This document shows, piece after piece, positions 33,131-43,431 of a stretch of 64,000 nt of DNA (its first letter is position 1; each line of letters starts with the position of its first letter). This DNA is from Xanthostigma xanthostigma (Eukaryota; Arthropoda; Insecta; Raphidioptera; Raphidiidae). The notes under the pieces were generated by a model that saw only the letters and a program-made list of their open reading frames with translations, had not been told where the DNA came from and did no database searches. Location of the stretch: the NCBI GenBank assembly GCA_963575645.1, contig OY754465.1:40636401-40700400 (forward strand). Reading direction: 5' to 3'. The position numbers and the translations under genes are program-made.

Positions 33131-34850
33131 ATGGATTTCCATCGTGAAAAAGCAGAAGTAAGTATCATAACCTTAATTTTACATTGACAATAATGTTCCA
33201 AAAAAATTCATGTGAACACACTATGAAAATATATATTTCATATAAAATAAATATAAGAATAATGAAATTTAATAATTTTTATGAAAATACAACTTGAATT
33301 TTGTTATTAAATTAATAAAATAAGACGTATCTTTTATTTTTTAGTGGATATACGTACATCCATTTGGAATCCTACATCACAAGAGATCTAATTTGCAGTG
33401 CACATTTCATTGGGAACAAAAAGGGAGAAGAAGAACTGGGTCCTAATTACGTATCCAGCAAATTTTCTTCACCTCAAAGGAAACCAAAATTAAATGAGAA
33501 TCAAGTTTTGACAAGACATCAACGTTTCATTAAACGTAGGCTACAAAATATTTCATTATAGTGGGTTCAAGTTCAAAAAATAATAAAGATTCAAGTCTCA
33601 ATTCAAAAAGTGCTGCAAATACGGAAGATAAATGTTCAGTGTATGAAAATAACTGACAGTGTACATGGCAATTTAATGATTGTTGATTCGAGTACCAAAA
33701 GCAGAAATGATGTAGAATGCCAAGCTGATATTTTTGCTTATTGTAATACCTAGTGTTAAAAAAATACTGTTTTGTAATAACATTATTCAAAAAGGCTCTA
33801 ATACTTGTGATGCTCAAACTCAAACTGAGATTAATTGAAATAAATACCACAAAACAGTTTAGAAATCAGAAGTGTGGTACGCCCAGGGTTGCAGGCGTCT
33901 GGCTTTTTATGGTCGTGTCCGGCTTTTGTTAGGCTTTTGGCCTATGTACTTTTAATTATAGACTTTTTGATATTTTTCAAGAGTTTGAAATTGCTATTTT
34001 TTAATAAAGATCTTTTTGTTTTTATCCAAAAGAATGGATATACGTTTTTGATTTGGTTAACAAAAACTTTTAGTATTTTGTTATATTTGTTTTGTTTTTT
34101 TTTAATTTACCTATTAATAGATTACAGAAGACTGACCATTTTTCACTTCATCAATATCATAGGTATAAATACAAATGATAATAATAGGTGCGTAGAACTG
34201 TTAATGTTGTTAATTTTATAACAAATCTGTGATTCACATTAAATAATTAATAAACAACTTTATTACGAACCTAACTGAGTTTTTTTTATTTTAAATGTGA
34301 TGTTCGGCTTTAAAAAGGTGTGTTTGACTTTTAAAAAATGTATGTCCGGCTTTTAGGGCAAAATGTCCGGCCTAATACAGCGCCGAATCCGGCTTTTGAA
34401 TTTTAAGGCCTGGCAACTCGAGGTACGCCTCAAAAATAGTTTGTCGAATGTCGATACAGCAGTTGAACCTGATTGTGATGTACAATGAATTTGTTGATGA
34501 TTCAATTACTTTTCAAGGAACAGTTACAAATGATAAACAGCTAAGAAATCTTTCTGGTGTATCATTTGAGACTTATAATTATTTTCTGAACAAATTGACA
34601 GTTTCACAAAAAATTCAAATATCTAAAAATTAGACTATTTATTTTTCTTTTCAAGATGAAAACTGCTTTGACATTTATAGGAATAGGTGCAATATTTTCC
34701 GTACACAGGACAACACTGTCTAGAATTTTTATTCCACTTTAGAAAATCTAGCTGAAACAACATCAATTACACAGCGATAGCTTTACCCTTTGGCACAGTT
34801 TGAGGGTGAAAATTTAAAGAATGATTTATTTTTTCAAAACCCGTTTTTAA
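33131..34850 (+). pseudogene. THAP-domain transposase pseudogene
   Basis: A possible first exon starts at 33131 and ends before gtaagt at 33158. An acceptor ttttttag ends at 33344, after which the joined text reads REKAEWI, a plausible piece of a THAP zinc finger. After a frameshift, 33364-33561 reads LICSAHF and GPNYVSSKF, matching the C..H and proline-x-x-F end of THAP domains. Next, 33805-33835 reads CDAQTQTE. After the hAT insertion, 34488-34632 reads SFETYNYFLNKL, and 34656-34742 in another frame reads IGAIFSVHRTTLSRIF, a close match to the helix-turn-helix before DDE_Tnp_4 domains. Stops, at least two frameshifts and the insertion make it non-functional. Confidence 0.65.
33884..34421. 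mobile_element. hAT non-autonomous element inside the THAP transposon
   Basis: Perfect 8-bp target duplications ggtacgcc at 33876-33883 and 34422-34429 bound a 538-bp insert. Its ends, cagggttgcaggcg and ggcctggcaactcga, are imperfect inverted repeats of hAT type. The right part repeats tccggctttt several times. The 115-codon frame over its left part is hydrophobic and phenylalanine-rich and is probably not a gene. The host reading resumes after it, so the insertion postdates the THAP element. Confidence 0.85.
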
Positions 34851-35190
34851 TATAGCATCCATACTTTTCACTTTTATCATTAACTTTAATTTTAATTCAC
34901 GTTTTACTTGTTGTCCCATTTGACATAATGTATTTTAGTAGCAGTGGGTTCGCCGATAAATAACGCTAGATGTCTCCGCTTTGATGTTGCACATAGCGAA
35001 TAGCCGCTAGGATAGCCAACAATTAAACTGGTCTGAACTGGATGACTGCATGATCTGCGCTCGACGCTTGGTGGTAGCGAGTACACGCAATACTCAACTT
35101 TAGTATCTAAGTATTATTTACTACCTGCTGTCGATTTCTGCCATTGGAGTTTCTGCCACAAATTAGTGTACTTGGCCCCACTGTGCAGCG

Positions 35191-36425
35191 TTTAAATTTG
35201 CACATCACTATGGCAGGTTAGAGTGTCGGCCAATCACACTAGTACGTGTATGAAACAACGATATCTGCAGCGTCTAAGCGTCAATCCATGTATTAGAGAT
35301 CGCTAGTCTGTACCCTGTGCAGTAGCATGTATGTGGGTGATTGTTGTGGGTGGTTTAGGACGCACGACGCTCGGTGGTTACGTAACGGCCCCAGCATGTG
35401 TACATAACACGCATGTATCTGTCGCAGACTGATTAGAATCTGCTAAAATATTATACATCCTTTTCGTGCTGAATTAAAGATATTATCCGCTTAAATGACG
35501 AATTTCATTTTTAGATGTTTTTTCTTCTTTTCACGTTTCGAAATACAATTTGGCTTTGTTTTAAAATCATTGTCACATTTCAGTAGTCGTGCTGTGTTAT
35601 TTTTCGGTTCAACGGACTGAGTTCGAAACCCGATGAAACATATGTAACATAGAAGTTTTTTTTTATTCACTCCGTCATTTTTGGTTAAGATATAAACGTT
35701 TTTTAAATAGTCCTCATAACTTTTCTATCCGAGCTTACAATAAATTGCCGTCGAAATATAAAGACCTAGCTTCTCTTGTGACCATCAAAAGTAAAATAAA
35801 CGAATTTTAAAATTAAGAATGAATTTTACACTATACTAGAATTTTTAAACTTAGCTTCTTTTTTTTGAGATGTCAAATAAATGTACTGATAACCTCACAC
35901 GATGAGCGTCTATAATTTGCAATCTAATCTAAAATACAGAAAGAAAAAGATAGTTTAGTTCTCATGCTCATAAAATTGTCATTAATTCCCACAATTCATC
36001 AACTTTGCTATTACACTAAGTTTAAAAATGTGAAAAATAACAAGAAAAGTGATAAATGTGAGACAGGAATAGTGCTAGTAGGGTCTGTACTAACATAGCA
36101 TAGCGACGTAGACGCTAAACGCATTATTTTTAAATTATTTTTCGTTTTAGTGGAGAAAAAAAAAACAACACTGGGTAGGCATTTTGCCAATATTTATTTT
36201 TAATTTAAAATAAACGCGTTTAGCCGCTTCGGGACTGAAATTCAAGAACATCACAAAATGGAAACGGATTTACTTTTGAGAGAAATAAATTACTTTGCGG
36301 CAACACTTACTTTTGATCCTTTTCAAAGGTTTCCATTTTTTTAAATAAAATTAAGTGTTTACGTAAAAGATAGATATAATAAATATAATAAGGTCGATTC
36401 TTATTATTAGAAAAAATGTAAAAAT
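35191..36425. other. No gene recognised
   Basis: A less A+T-rich patch at 35200-35440 has no long frame. At 35904 gatgagcgtctataat and at 35936 agaaagaaaaagatagttta are shared with 30880 and 31243, hinting at a scattered repeat. At 35620 gagttcgaaaccc looks like an isolated box B. Confidence 0.45.
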
Positions 36426-36429
36426 GTGT

Positions 36430-37205
36430 TACTAAAACGCATTACAAACGTAAAACTTCTAATTAAAAATCATACGATTGCATTTGGACAACTGGAACAA
36501 GTGTATTACGAGATAGTTTCACGTTCAGATTAACTTACACAGACGAAATATCTGAACGTGAAACTATCTTGTAACACACTTGTTCCACTTGTCCAAATGC
36601 AATCGTATGATTTTTAACTAGAAGTTTCACTTCTGTAATGCGTCACGAGATAGTTTCACGTTCAGATTAACTTGTACAATCGAAATATATGGATGTGAAA
36701 CTATCTCGTAACACATTTTTGCCACTTGTAAAAATGCAACCGAATGATTTGCAACTAGAAGTTTCACTTCTGTAATGCGTTCTCGTAACACATTTTAAAT
36801 TTTTTCGCAGATTTATTGCAAATAATAAATGAGAAAATACAAGCAAACAACAAAATTTTCGCAGGTTTATTGCAAATATTGTCTTTTTTTTATTTTCGCA
36901 GGTTTACTGGAAATATTGTTTTTTTAGCTCAAGTATTATTCTGATAAATTAAAAATAAAAATTTTATATATAATACGTATACTTAAAAATATTTAAAAAC
37001 AAAACAATTATTGTTGAGCGCGCCTGACGGTAATCGAACCCAGGCCGGTCACTAGGTATGCCAGCATCCTACCACTGAGCTACCAATGCTTACAAATAAT
37101 CATTGTTTATATAGAGTTACTAACAATATAATTTCATGACTAATTCCGTTACATAGGGAAACGAGTTTATCCCCGTTTTTAAAGAAGTATTCACTTCAAA
37201 AAATT
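36430..37205 (-). mobile_element. Double-hairpin element with tRNA-like block (family B)
   Basis: Shares its order of parts with 55495-56005 on the opposite strand: a block with gtttccctatgtaac, a tRNA-like or box B block, an A/T tract, attcttgagct-type sequence, tandem ttcgcaggtttattgcaaat words and then hairpins built on gagatagtttcacgttcag. The first hairpin (36430-36643) has arms of about 100 bases. A second, more diverged hairpin (36645-36785) follows directly. No protein is encoded. Confidence 0.75.
37018..37090 (-). other. tRNA-like block inside family B element
   Basis: On the minus strand, box A tagctcagtggtagg and box B gggttcgattacc are spaced as in a tRNA, but the acceptor ends do not pair and the anticodon stem is poor. 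It lies inside the element, not at its end, so the element is not a simple SINE. In the 55-kb copy only box B remains. Confidence 0.6.
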
Positions 37206-37833
37206 CTATTAAGACTAGATTCATTTTTATCGTTCTATGAAATAAAATTAAACAAAAAAATTTATTCAATTTTTTAATGGTTTCATTGTACAATATTTAG
37301 AAGTTCATTGTACACAATACGTGTTTGATGAGAATAAATGGTGCGTGACAGATTTATTACGATAAAATTAATATAATATTTTTTTCATTAATAGCAATTT
37401 ATGTAAAGTTCATGGTATTGTCATAGGTACATGGAAAATAAATACCCTTATCTGATAGATAAAACAACTAAGAGGGGAAAGTTGTAAATAAACCAAATAA
37501 TGAAGTAGATATTCAGAAGCAGACGTAGAAGTAAATATTTTTATTTTTTTGATAAAAATGGGCCGTTTTTGAATTTGTAAAGCGTATTTTATTTTAATAT
37601 ACTTCAGCTTAGCAAGTAGGGATGTTTCAATAAAATTAAACAATAACTTGATATAAATCTATTTTTGGTTTAGAGTTACAGCAGTACTAAAAAAAAATGT
37701 ATTCTTTAACCTACGTTTATCGCACAGTGGAAAACAAAACGGGGTATGCACGTTTAGCTTTAGCCCGATCCGATTTCGCAGGAATTAGTAGATTGTCATT
37801 TTTTTCGTCGATAATATATATTATAGAGCCTAT
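37206..37833. other. No gene recognised
   Basis: A+T-rich, low-complexity. A frame starting at 37697 runs into the palindrome and is therefore not credible as a gene. Confidence 0.5.
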
Positions 37834-39041
37834 TATTCAAAGCAATGGCACGTCAATCCGGTGTCGGAGAGGCAACCGGATGGCGAGTGGTAATCTGGGC
37901 CTATTAGTGGTGCAGAACCCCCTGGTAGCGGCCAAAGTGACCCCAAATGGACGGGGGCGGCGATATGGGGGTGGGGCAAAATCGAAAAATGTTTGAAAAG
38001 GCAACCGGATAAAAATGCGGTTGCATTGAAGGAAATACCCTAATTATATAATAATTTTTTTTGCCATCCGAAACACGTGGGCCGTTTTTGCACTAGCGAA
38101 TAAAAAAAAAATTAAAAAAAAACTGAAAAGGCAACCGCTTCAAAATTAGTGAGCATACTTATTGACACCACCAAACGTTGGAAAAAAATTGCCATCCGAT
38201 CCTGATGGGCAGTTTCGGAGAAACAACCCCTCAAAGTCCCAGAAAAACCCTTTTTTTCGATTTTTTCAACAATAAGTAAAAAAAACACACTAAAAATTGT
38301 TCAAATCGGATGGCATTCGAAATTTATACTATCCTAAGTACAAATAATAGTGTGTATCAATGCCATCCGATTTCGATTAAATTTACCCCTATTTAGCCAC
38401 ACCCCAAAACTCATGAAAATAACAATTTTATGCCGCGTATGGCATTATTTTTATTGTTATTGAGTTTTGGGGGTTGGCTAAATAGGGGTAAATTTAATCA
38501 AAATCGGATGGCATTGATACACACTATTATTTGTACTTAGGACAGTATAAATTTCGAATGCCATCCGATTTGAACAATTTTTAGTGTGTTTTTTTACTTA
38601 TTGTTGAAAAAATCGAATAAAAGGGTTTTTCTGCGACTTTGAGGGGTTGTTTCTCCGAAACTGCCCATCAGGATCGGATGGCAATTTTTTTCCAACGTTT
38701 GGTGGTGTCAATAAGTATGCTCACTAATTTTGAAGCGGTTGCCTTTTCAGTTTTTTTTTTATTTTTTTTTTATTCGCTAGTGCAAAAACGGCCCACGTGT
38801 TTCGGATGGCAAAAAAAAAATTATTATATAATTAGGGTATTTCCTTCAATGCAACCGCATTTTTATCCGGTTGCCTTTTCAAACATTTTTCGATTTTGCC
38901 CCACCCCCATATCGCCGCCCCCGTCCATTTGGGGTCACTTTGGCCGCTACCAGGGGGTTCTGCACCACCCATAGGCCCAGATTACCACTCGCCATCCGGT
39001 TGCCTCTCCAACACCGCATTGTCGTGCCATTGCTTTGAATA
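37834..39041. mobile_element. 1.2-kb near-perfect palindrome
   Basis: Each arm is about 590 bases, from tattcaaagcaatggcac (37834) and its complement ending at 39041, with the centre near 38437. Arms differ at only a few positions, so the palindrome is young or maintained by gene conversion. Words gccatccg and ggcaaccg alternate through each arm and may be binding sites. The outer flanks share tat, a possible 3-bp target duplication. Frames of 99, 111 and 71 codons in it are mirror artefacts. Transcripts would form about 590 bp of double-stranded RNA. Confidence 0.9.
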
Positions 39042-39573
39042 TATGTCCGTTTCGGAGATTACCTCCTACATTCAAACTTACAAATTTTACCTCTTTATAA
39101 TATCAGTATGAATTTAGATTCACATAATTATATGATCATCGAACAACTTTAAATGCCTTTGTCCCTTATTTGCATGAGCGTTTATCAAATATTGTAGCTT
39201 TCATTTTTGTTTAACTAAATTAACAACTTTACCCTTTTTAAAAACTCTTTCTACACGCAATTGACTTGCGTCGATTGATTATAATTGATAAAAGTTAATT
39301 CAACGTATTAATGCACGACATTTAGGTCAAATTTAATAGTAGTAAGGATATTGTTCCTCTAAATACTACAAATATGCTATTTAAAAATTCTTTAATACAG
39401 CAGATCCTCGGCTATGTGAACACCTCCTTATATGAACCATCTACTATAGCTAACAGTGGAAACAACATTAGAGTCTATATATAGAGTGAACAGCGGCAGC
39501 CTCGGTTAAATGACCAACATTCGGTAGTTCTCCGTCTGTAATAGAAATTCCTTATAAAAAATATTATTATTAT

Positions 39574-39640
39574 TCAAGTAAATAAAATTATCGACCAATT
39601 TTATTTATTTGAAGAGTTTTATTCAGATTTAAATATTATT
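39574..39640 (+). mobile_element. End-to-end stub of palindromic family A
   Basis: The two outer ends (tcaagtaaataaaattatcg and tttatttatttgaagagt) are joined with only accaatt between. Nearly the whole interior, including the hammerhead-like motif, has been deleted or was never copied. The one-sided extension (gaagagttttattcag) matches the intact copy at 30216-30472. Confidence 0.6.
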
Positions 39641-39773
39641 ATTGTTTGAATGTATCGTTTTTGTTAAAAAGAATTATATATATAACAAAAAGTATAAACA
39701 ATATCAGAAAAAAAAATGAAATCATAAAGAATTTAAATAAATGGGGTGATTGGTACACGATTTGCAAAAATAT

Positions 39774-39940
39774 ATGAAGACTCTGATATAGAAAATAATA
39801 AAATGCTAGAAACTAGTTTGCCTGAAGCTGTGGGTATTTGAAGTGAAAGAAACATTCTTAATACTGATGACTTATTAGCATTGCAAAAATGCAGGGACAT
39901 GGCTGTGCAGAAATGTTTGGCACAAAAAAATCAAAAATAA
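39774..39940 (+). pseudogene. pogo-type transposase C-terminus remnant
   Basis: The frame 39866-39940 reads DDLLALQKCRDMAVQKCLAQ and ends with a stop shortly after. It is preceded in the same frame by one internal stop and an acidic stretch (EDSDIENNK). The block LLA..RD.A.QK is shared with the remnant at 40955-41062, which supports both. This pattern fits the last residues of pogo/Tigger transposases (family knowledge). Confidence 0.5.
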
Positions 39941-40061
39941 AACTTTTTATTCAAATTATTTTGGGGTTATAATTTCGTGATTATTCCCAATTATCGGGTT
40001 CATGCAAGCAAAGCCGCGAGCAACAGCTGACAATATATATATATATTTGAAATGTGCTAAT

Positions 40062-40290
40062 TAATTTCATTTGATACCCAACACCGCATCATTAAATTTT
40101 TTTTGTAAGTTCATGACTTTATGTCCTTTAGAGGACGCCATATTTGATTTAATGTGACGTCACATACCCTCTAACTAGCGGACGATCAAAACGCTTCCAA
40201 CGAAAGTGCATTTGTCGAATTATGATAAGTAGTTTACAAGTTATGAGGGAACAGACGAACATACATACATGCATACAAGTACATATTACA
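40062..40290 (+). mobile_element. Single relative of the 17-kb minisatellite monomer
   Basis: tttcatttgataccca, then gtcctttagaggacgccatat, then tttaatgtgacgtcacat follow the same order as one 120-bp unit of the array at 17001-17884. Here they are in single copy and diverged. The preceding gccgcgagcaacagctga is the end phrase of another common arthropod repeat. This shows that the minisatellite grew from a dispersed-repeat segment. Confidence 0.6.
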
Positions 40291-40794
40291 AACATAGCAT
40301 ACCCATTACCCACAGATTACCGGTCAAACTCATAACTCTTCTTTTTGCTTTACCGTAGTCGCGTATTAATTAGTTCACATAGTCAAACATCTGCTATAGT
40401 ACGAAATGATCACTTACAATAAAAATAATATTCTGAACATATTATTTGAATAATACAAACAAATTCCCATGATCATTTTTTTGGTGTATAAAGCATATCA
40501 AAATACAACAGAACCAAAAACAAACGTTAACAAATCTTGAGGAGTGATTAGTTTACAAATTACGGTTTTAATGACCATTTACTGGTAAAGTTTTTTGTGT
40601 AAACTTCTTATTCCCTCCCCAAAATTTCTGCAATAGTGAAGATTCGGTGAAACTGTGGGAAGTTCAAACAGTTCTACAGATAGAGCTACCAAATTTTTAG
40701 AAGTTATATGTAACTGTCACCGTATTCAAATCTGAATCTCTACAGTGTACACATCTCTTAAGAATAGGTACCGGAAACTCTTTTTTTTCATATA

Positions 40795-41203
40795 CAGTAG
40801 AACGCCGATTATCCGAACGCCGATTAACCGAATCGCCAATTATCCGAATCGGTCCTAAGCGTAATATAAAAAATTAAAACCAAGTAATTTTTCAATAAAA
40901 ACAAGTTTTGTGGGGACGCAACAATACAAAAATTCGAATGACAATTGCCGTGTAGAATTCGACGGTGTACAACTTCTTGCCGTCCGACGCCTGCGTGACC
41001 TTGCCGCACAGAAACGAGCTTCAACGTCGAGGCAACTTACTCTGATCGAGATGTTCAAGTGAGCGTTATTGTAGAACTGTGTTTGTTAAACTTAATAAAG
41101 TTTATTCTAAGTGTGACAGTTCGTTTTTCTTTATTACTAGTCTATGTCCGATTATTCGAATCGACCCCAGTCCCAATTAATTCGGATAATCGGCGTTCTA
41201 CTG
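40795..41203 (+). mobile_element. pogo/Tigger-like MITE with TA target duplication
   Basis: Termini cagtagaacgccgattatcc and its near-complement ending cggcgttctactg are flanked by TA on both sides (40793-40794 and 41204-41205), as expected for Tc1/mariner/pogo insertion. Subterminal repeats of gattatccgaa are present. It is 409 bp long and keeps the end of a transposase frame. Confidence 0.85.
40901..41062 (+). pseudogene. pogo-type transposase 3' fragment in the MITE
   Basis: The frame ends RRLRDLAAQKRASTSRQLTL, then IEMFK and a stop at 41060-41062. Basic C-terminal ends of this style are usual for pogo/Tigger transposases, and the block matches 39866-39940. It shows that the MITE arose by internal deletion of an autonomous copy. 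A minus-strand frame of 66 to 67 codons over the same bases is a shadow. Confidence 0.55.
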
Positions 41204-41205
41204 TA

Positions 41206-41850
41206 TTCACACATCACATTATGCAACTGGGCAGGGACTTGTGACGACGATAGTGTCGGAATTTTCGAGAATGCAACGGAACAATTTTTCTTCGTCGGCT
41301 GTACGTAATCTGTGTACATAAATTATGCACTGATGTGTAATAACTTCATTCAACAAAAGCAATTAACTCAACAAAGACAAGCGAAATGCTCTTTGCAATG
41401 TTGCACACACACACCGAAAGGCGTGTAATTGTGTGCTCATAGGTATACTACTTAACCTCACATATGACATATCATCGACATAGAGAATAGACTACATTCC
41501 ATTGCTCAAACCTCAGCAAAAATTGCCACTATTGTGTCAACTAAATGCTATGAAGTGGTTGCCGGTCCTTTTATTTTTATTAGAACGCTACTGGTTTTCG
41601 ATCCACTCAATACAATGGAGACGTTTCTTTGATTTCAAGACGCTATATTTTCTTTAGTTGTAAGAAAGTATAGGCCAAAGCAAAATGATTCGTGAATTTT
41701 TCTTTAAATCTGTTGGTAAATAACGACGAAATAGATTTTTTTTTAATTAACGAACACAAAAATAAAGCATAAAAGGTGCATCGATCATTAGCACTGTTTA
41801 ACAATATTTCATCCAGTACGTAGTATGAAGGTAAAAAATAGACTTTTAAA
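41206..41850. other. No gene recognised
   Basis: No repeat or coding signature recognised. Confidence 0.5.
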
Positions 41851-41854
41851 CTTT

Positions 41855-42112
41855 TGGTTTTTGACGTGATAACGTCTTATAAATTGATGAAACACCGGCT
41901 CCACGCACGAAAAAGTGTCACGTTCCGCCTGAGCCTGAGCGTGCAAGCGAGAGCGCGGTATAAGCGATAGAGAGGCACGATCGGCCCAAGCGTCGGCTTG
42001 TACGCATTTCTCTCTCTTCTCGCGTGACGTCAGAGAGTTCATCAATGTTTCTTTATGGCGTTATCACGTAAAACTATCGTCCGTAAACCGACTTTACAGA
42101 CAACCAATTTTT
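41855..42112 (-). mobile_element. Second copy of the gttttacgtgataacg element
   Basis: Inverted ends tttttgacgtgataacgtc (about 41859) and ggcgttatcacgtaaaac (42056-42073) plus the outer flank gtaaaccgactttacagac match 16765-16966 in reverse orientation. The centre is less A+T-rich and includes ctctctctcttctcgcgtga, absent from the 17-kb copy. Confidence 0.6.
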
Positions 42113-42890
42113 TTAACTAAAACCTCTCGTGTTGTGACGCCAGCTTAAATAATATGTATAATACGCGCGACGAATCAAAAAGGCTCGGAAGTTAGATGCG
42201 AATGCGGGTTACGCTTGTACAGTCTGTTGAAAAACTACAAACTCGCAATTCAACAAAACTAAAATAACTTGATAACAACTTGACAATAGCGTACTCGACT
42301 GTACTTTAAAGCAGGAAAGCGACAAGTGACAGAGGCAACGAGCGATCACGGCTAATCACCGACGAGCGCATGTTCCGTGCAGGTAGCTGGGAGGTGATGG
42401 GAGTCACAATGATTCTAAAATGTACCTTTGCGACGCTGTTTGTGACTAACTTCCGAACCCTTTAGATCCGTGGCGCGTATTATACGTAGTTTTGAAACAA
42501 AGCGTTGATTCACTTTAATCTTAAAACAGTAAACAGCCCCCTGTTATGATAGCATATTGACATTCGTGAAAGTAAAAAAGTATTCTTTCAGAGCGTTTTT
42601 GACTATACACTTCATATCGTGCGAAGTAAGAAGTCGAATGACTTGGATAACTGTTTCACGGTTTATATTATGTATCCGTAAACAGACCGATCACATATCT
42701 GCCGTTCGGAATTCGGATGCATCTACAGTCTACACTCTATACCATATTATGTATTCATAATATAACACAGTCGTGGGAGAAGAGTGGATACCGATACCAT
42801 TATAAACATACGCCACGTTACGATTTTATATTATATTTGTACAGAAGTTCAAAAAAAAAATATTAAATTTATTTGTCGTAGTCATGTCCA
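42113..42890. other. No gene recognised
   Basis: Moderate G+C until about 42440, then A+T-rich. No recognisable repeat or frame. Confidence 0.45.
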
Positions 42891-42964
42891 TTTGTTGAAT
42901 AAGAATTAGAAAATCACAGGAAAGTGGACAGGTTAAAGATAAGATAACACCTTTCTTTATAAAG

Positions 42965-43003
42965 AATAACGTTTCGCTGTTATATTACGCATCTTCAGAT
43001 ACT
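42965..43003 (-). ncRNA. Decayed hammerhead-like motif, family C
   Basis: The minus strand reads CTGAAGA, then a damaged stem II (tgcgtaatataacagc), then GAAACGTT. Stem I is weakened (gtat with attc). The plus-strand arm at 43110-43149 keeps both stems. Confidence 0.35.
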
Positions 43004-43109
43004 GAAATTTTGATACAAATAATTAGTTACATTAAGTTCTCAACATTGTAACATTTGTAACATTTTTGTTGAGAACTTAATGTAACTAATTCTTTGTATC
43101 AAATTTTCA

Positions 43110-43149
43110 GTATCTGAAGATGCTGTAATATAACAGCGAAACGTTATAC
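43110..43149 (+). ncRNA. Hammerhead-like motif, family C
   Basis: Stem I gtat (43110-43113) with atac (43146-43149). Core CTGAAGA (43114-43120) plus T. Stem II gctgt (43122-43126) with acagc (43133-43137). GAAACGTT at 43138-43145. The architecture equals 30339-30378 and 63168-63206 while both stems have different bases, which is compensatory variation. Confidence 0.45.
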
Positions 43150-43223
43150 TTTATAAAGAAAGGTGTTTTCTTATCTTTAATCTGTCCACTTTCCTGTGAT
43201 TTTCTAATTCTTATTGAATTTAT

Positions 43224-43431
43224 TACATTACAGAGTAGCTGCTGTTTGCTACAATTGTTAAGAACACCCATTGTTACAAACGCTATCAACATTAGAAAAA
43301 TTTTAATTTTTCAAACAATGTCACGGGGTTCGTATCCCGACGGTGACATTGTTTGAAAAATTAAAATTGATAGCGTTTGTAACAATGGGTGTTCTTAACA
43401 ATTGTAGCAACAGTAGCTACTCTGTAATGTA
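43224..43431. mobile_element. Palindrome with tRNA T-arm-like centre
   Basis: Arms from tacattacagagtagct to agctactctgtaatgta are near-perfect complements. The centre folds as acaatgtcac, a gggttcgtatccc loop segment, and gtgacattgt. The central segment looks like a box B or T arm. It abuts the family C palindrome with only a few bases between. Confidence 0.7.

Larger units (their letters stand above)
32237..35185 (+). mobile_element. Dead THAP-type DNA transposon, about 2.95 kb
   Basis: The ends cacactggggccaa (32237-32250) and ttggccccactgtg (35172-35185) are inverted repeats differing at one base. They are directly flanked on both sides by cagcg (32232-32236 and 35186-35190), a candidate 5-bp target duplication. 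A subterminal tggcagaaa is present near both ends. The interior holds the remains of a THAP transposase gene (33131-34850) and a hAT element inserted later (33884-34421). The protein remnants suggest the ISL2EU/Kolobok/Harbinger-like group with a DDE_Tnp_4 domain; the exact superfamily is uncertain. Confidence 0.65.
39403..39990 (+). mobile_element. Decayed pogo/Tigger-like element
   Basis: Starts cagatcctcggctatgtgaa, reminiscent of pogo/Tigger termini, and carries a transposase C-terminal remnant at 39774-39940. A stub of palindromic family A (39574-39640) is inserted within it. A clear right terminus was not found; it may lie near 39990 (attatcgggttcatgc). Confidence 0.5.
42898..43215. mobile_element. 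Palindromic element, family C, with hammerhead-like motif
   Basis: Arms of about 150 bases run from aataagaattagaaaatcac through ggacagg and ctttctttataaag to ttaagttctcaacattgt, and mirror to 43215. Each arm carries a hammerhead-like motif (42965-43003 minus, 43110-43149 plus). The sequence is otherwise unrelated to families A and the 63-kb family. No confident target duplication was seen; aattta tt occurs on both sides. Confidence 0.7.

Noticed and set aside
37697-39111. ORFs of 99, 111 and 71 codons with glycine/arginine-rich ends
   Set aside because: They are mirror readings of the two arms of the 1.2-kb palindrome.
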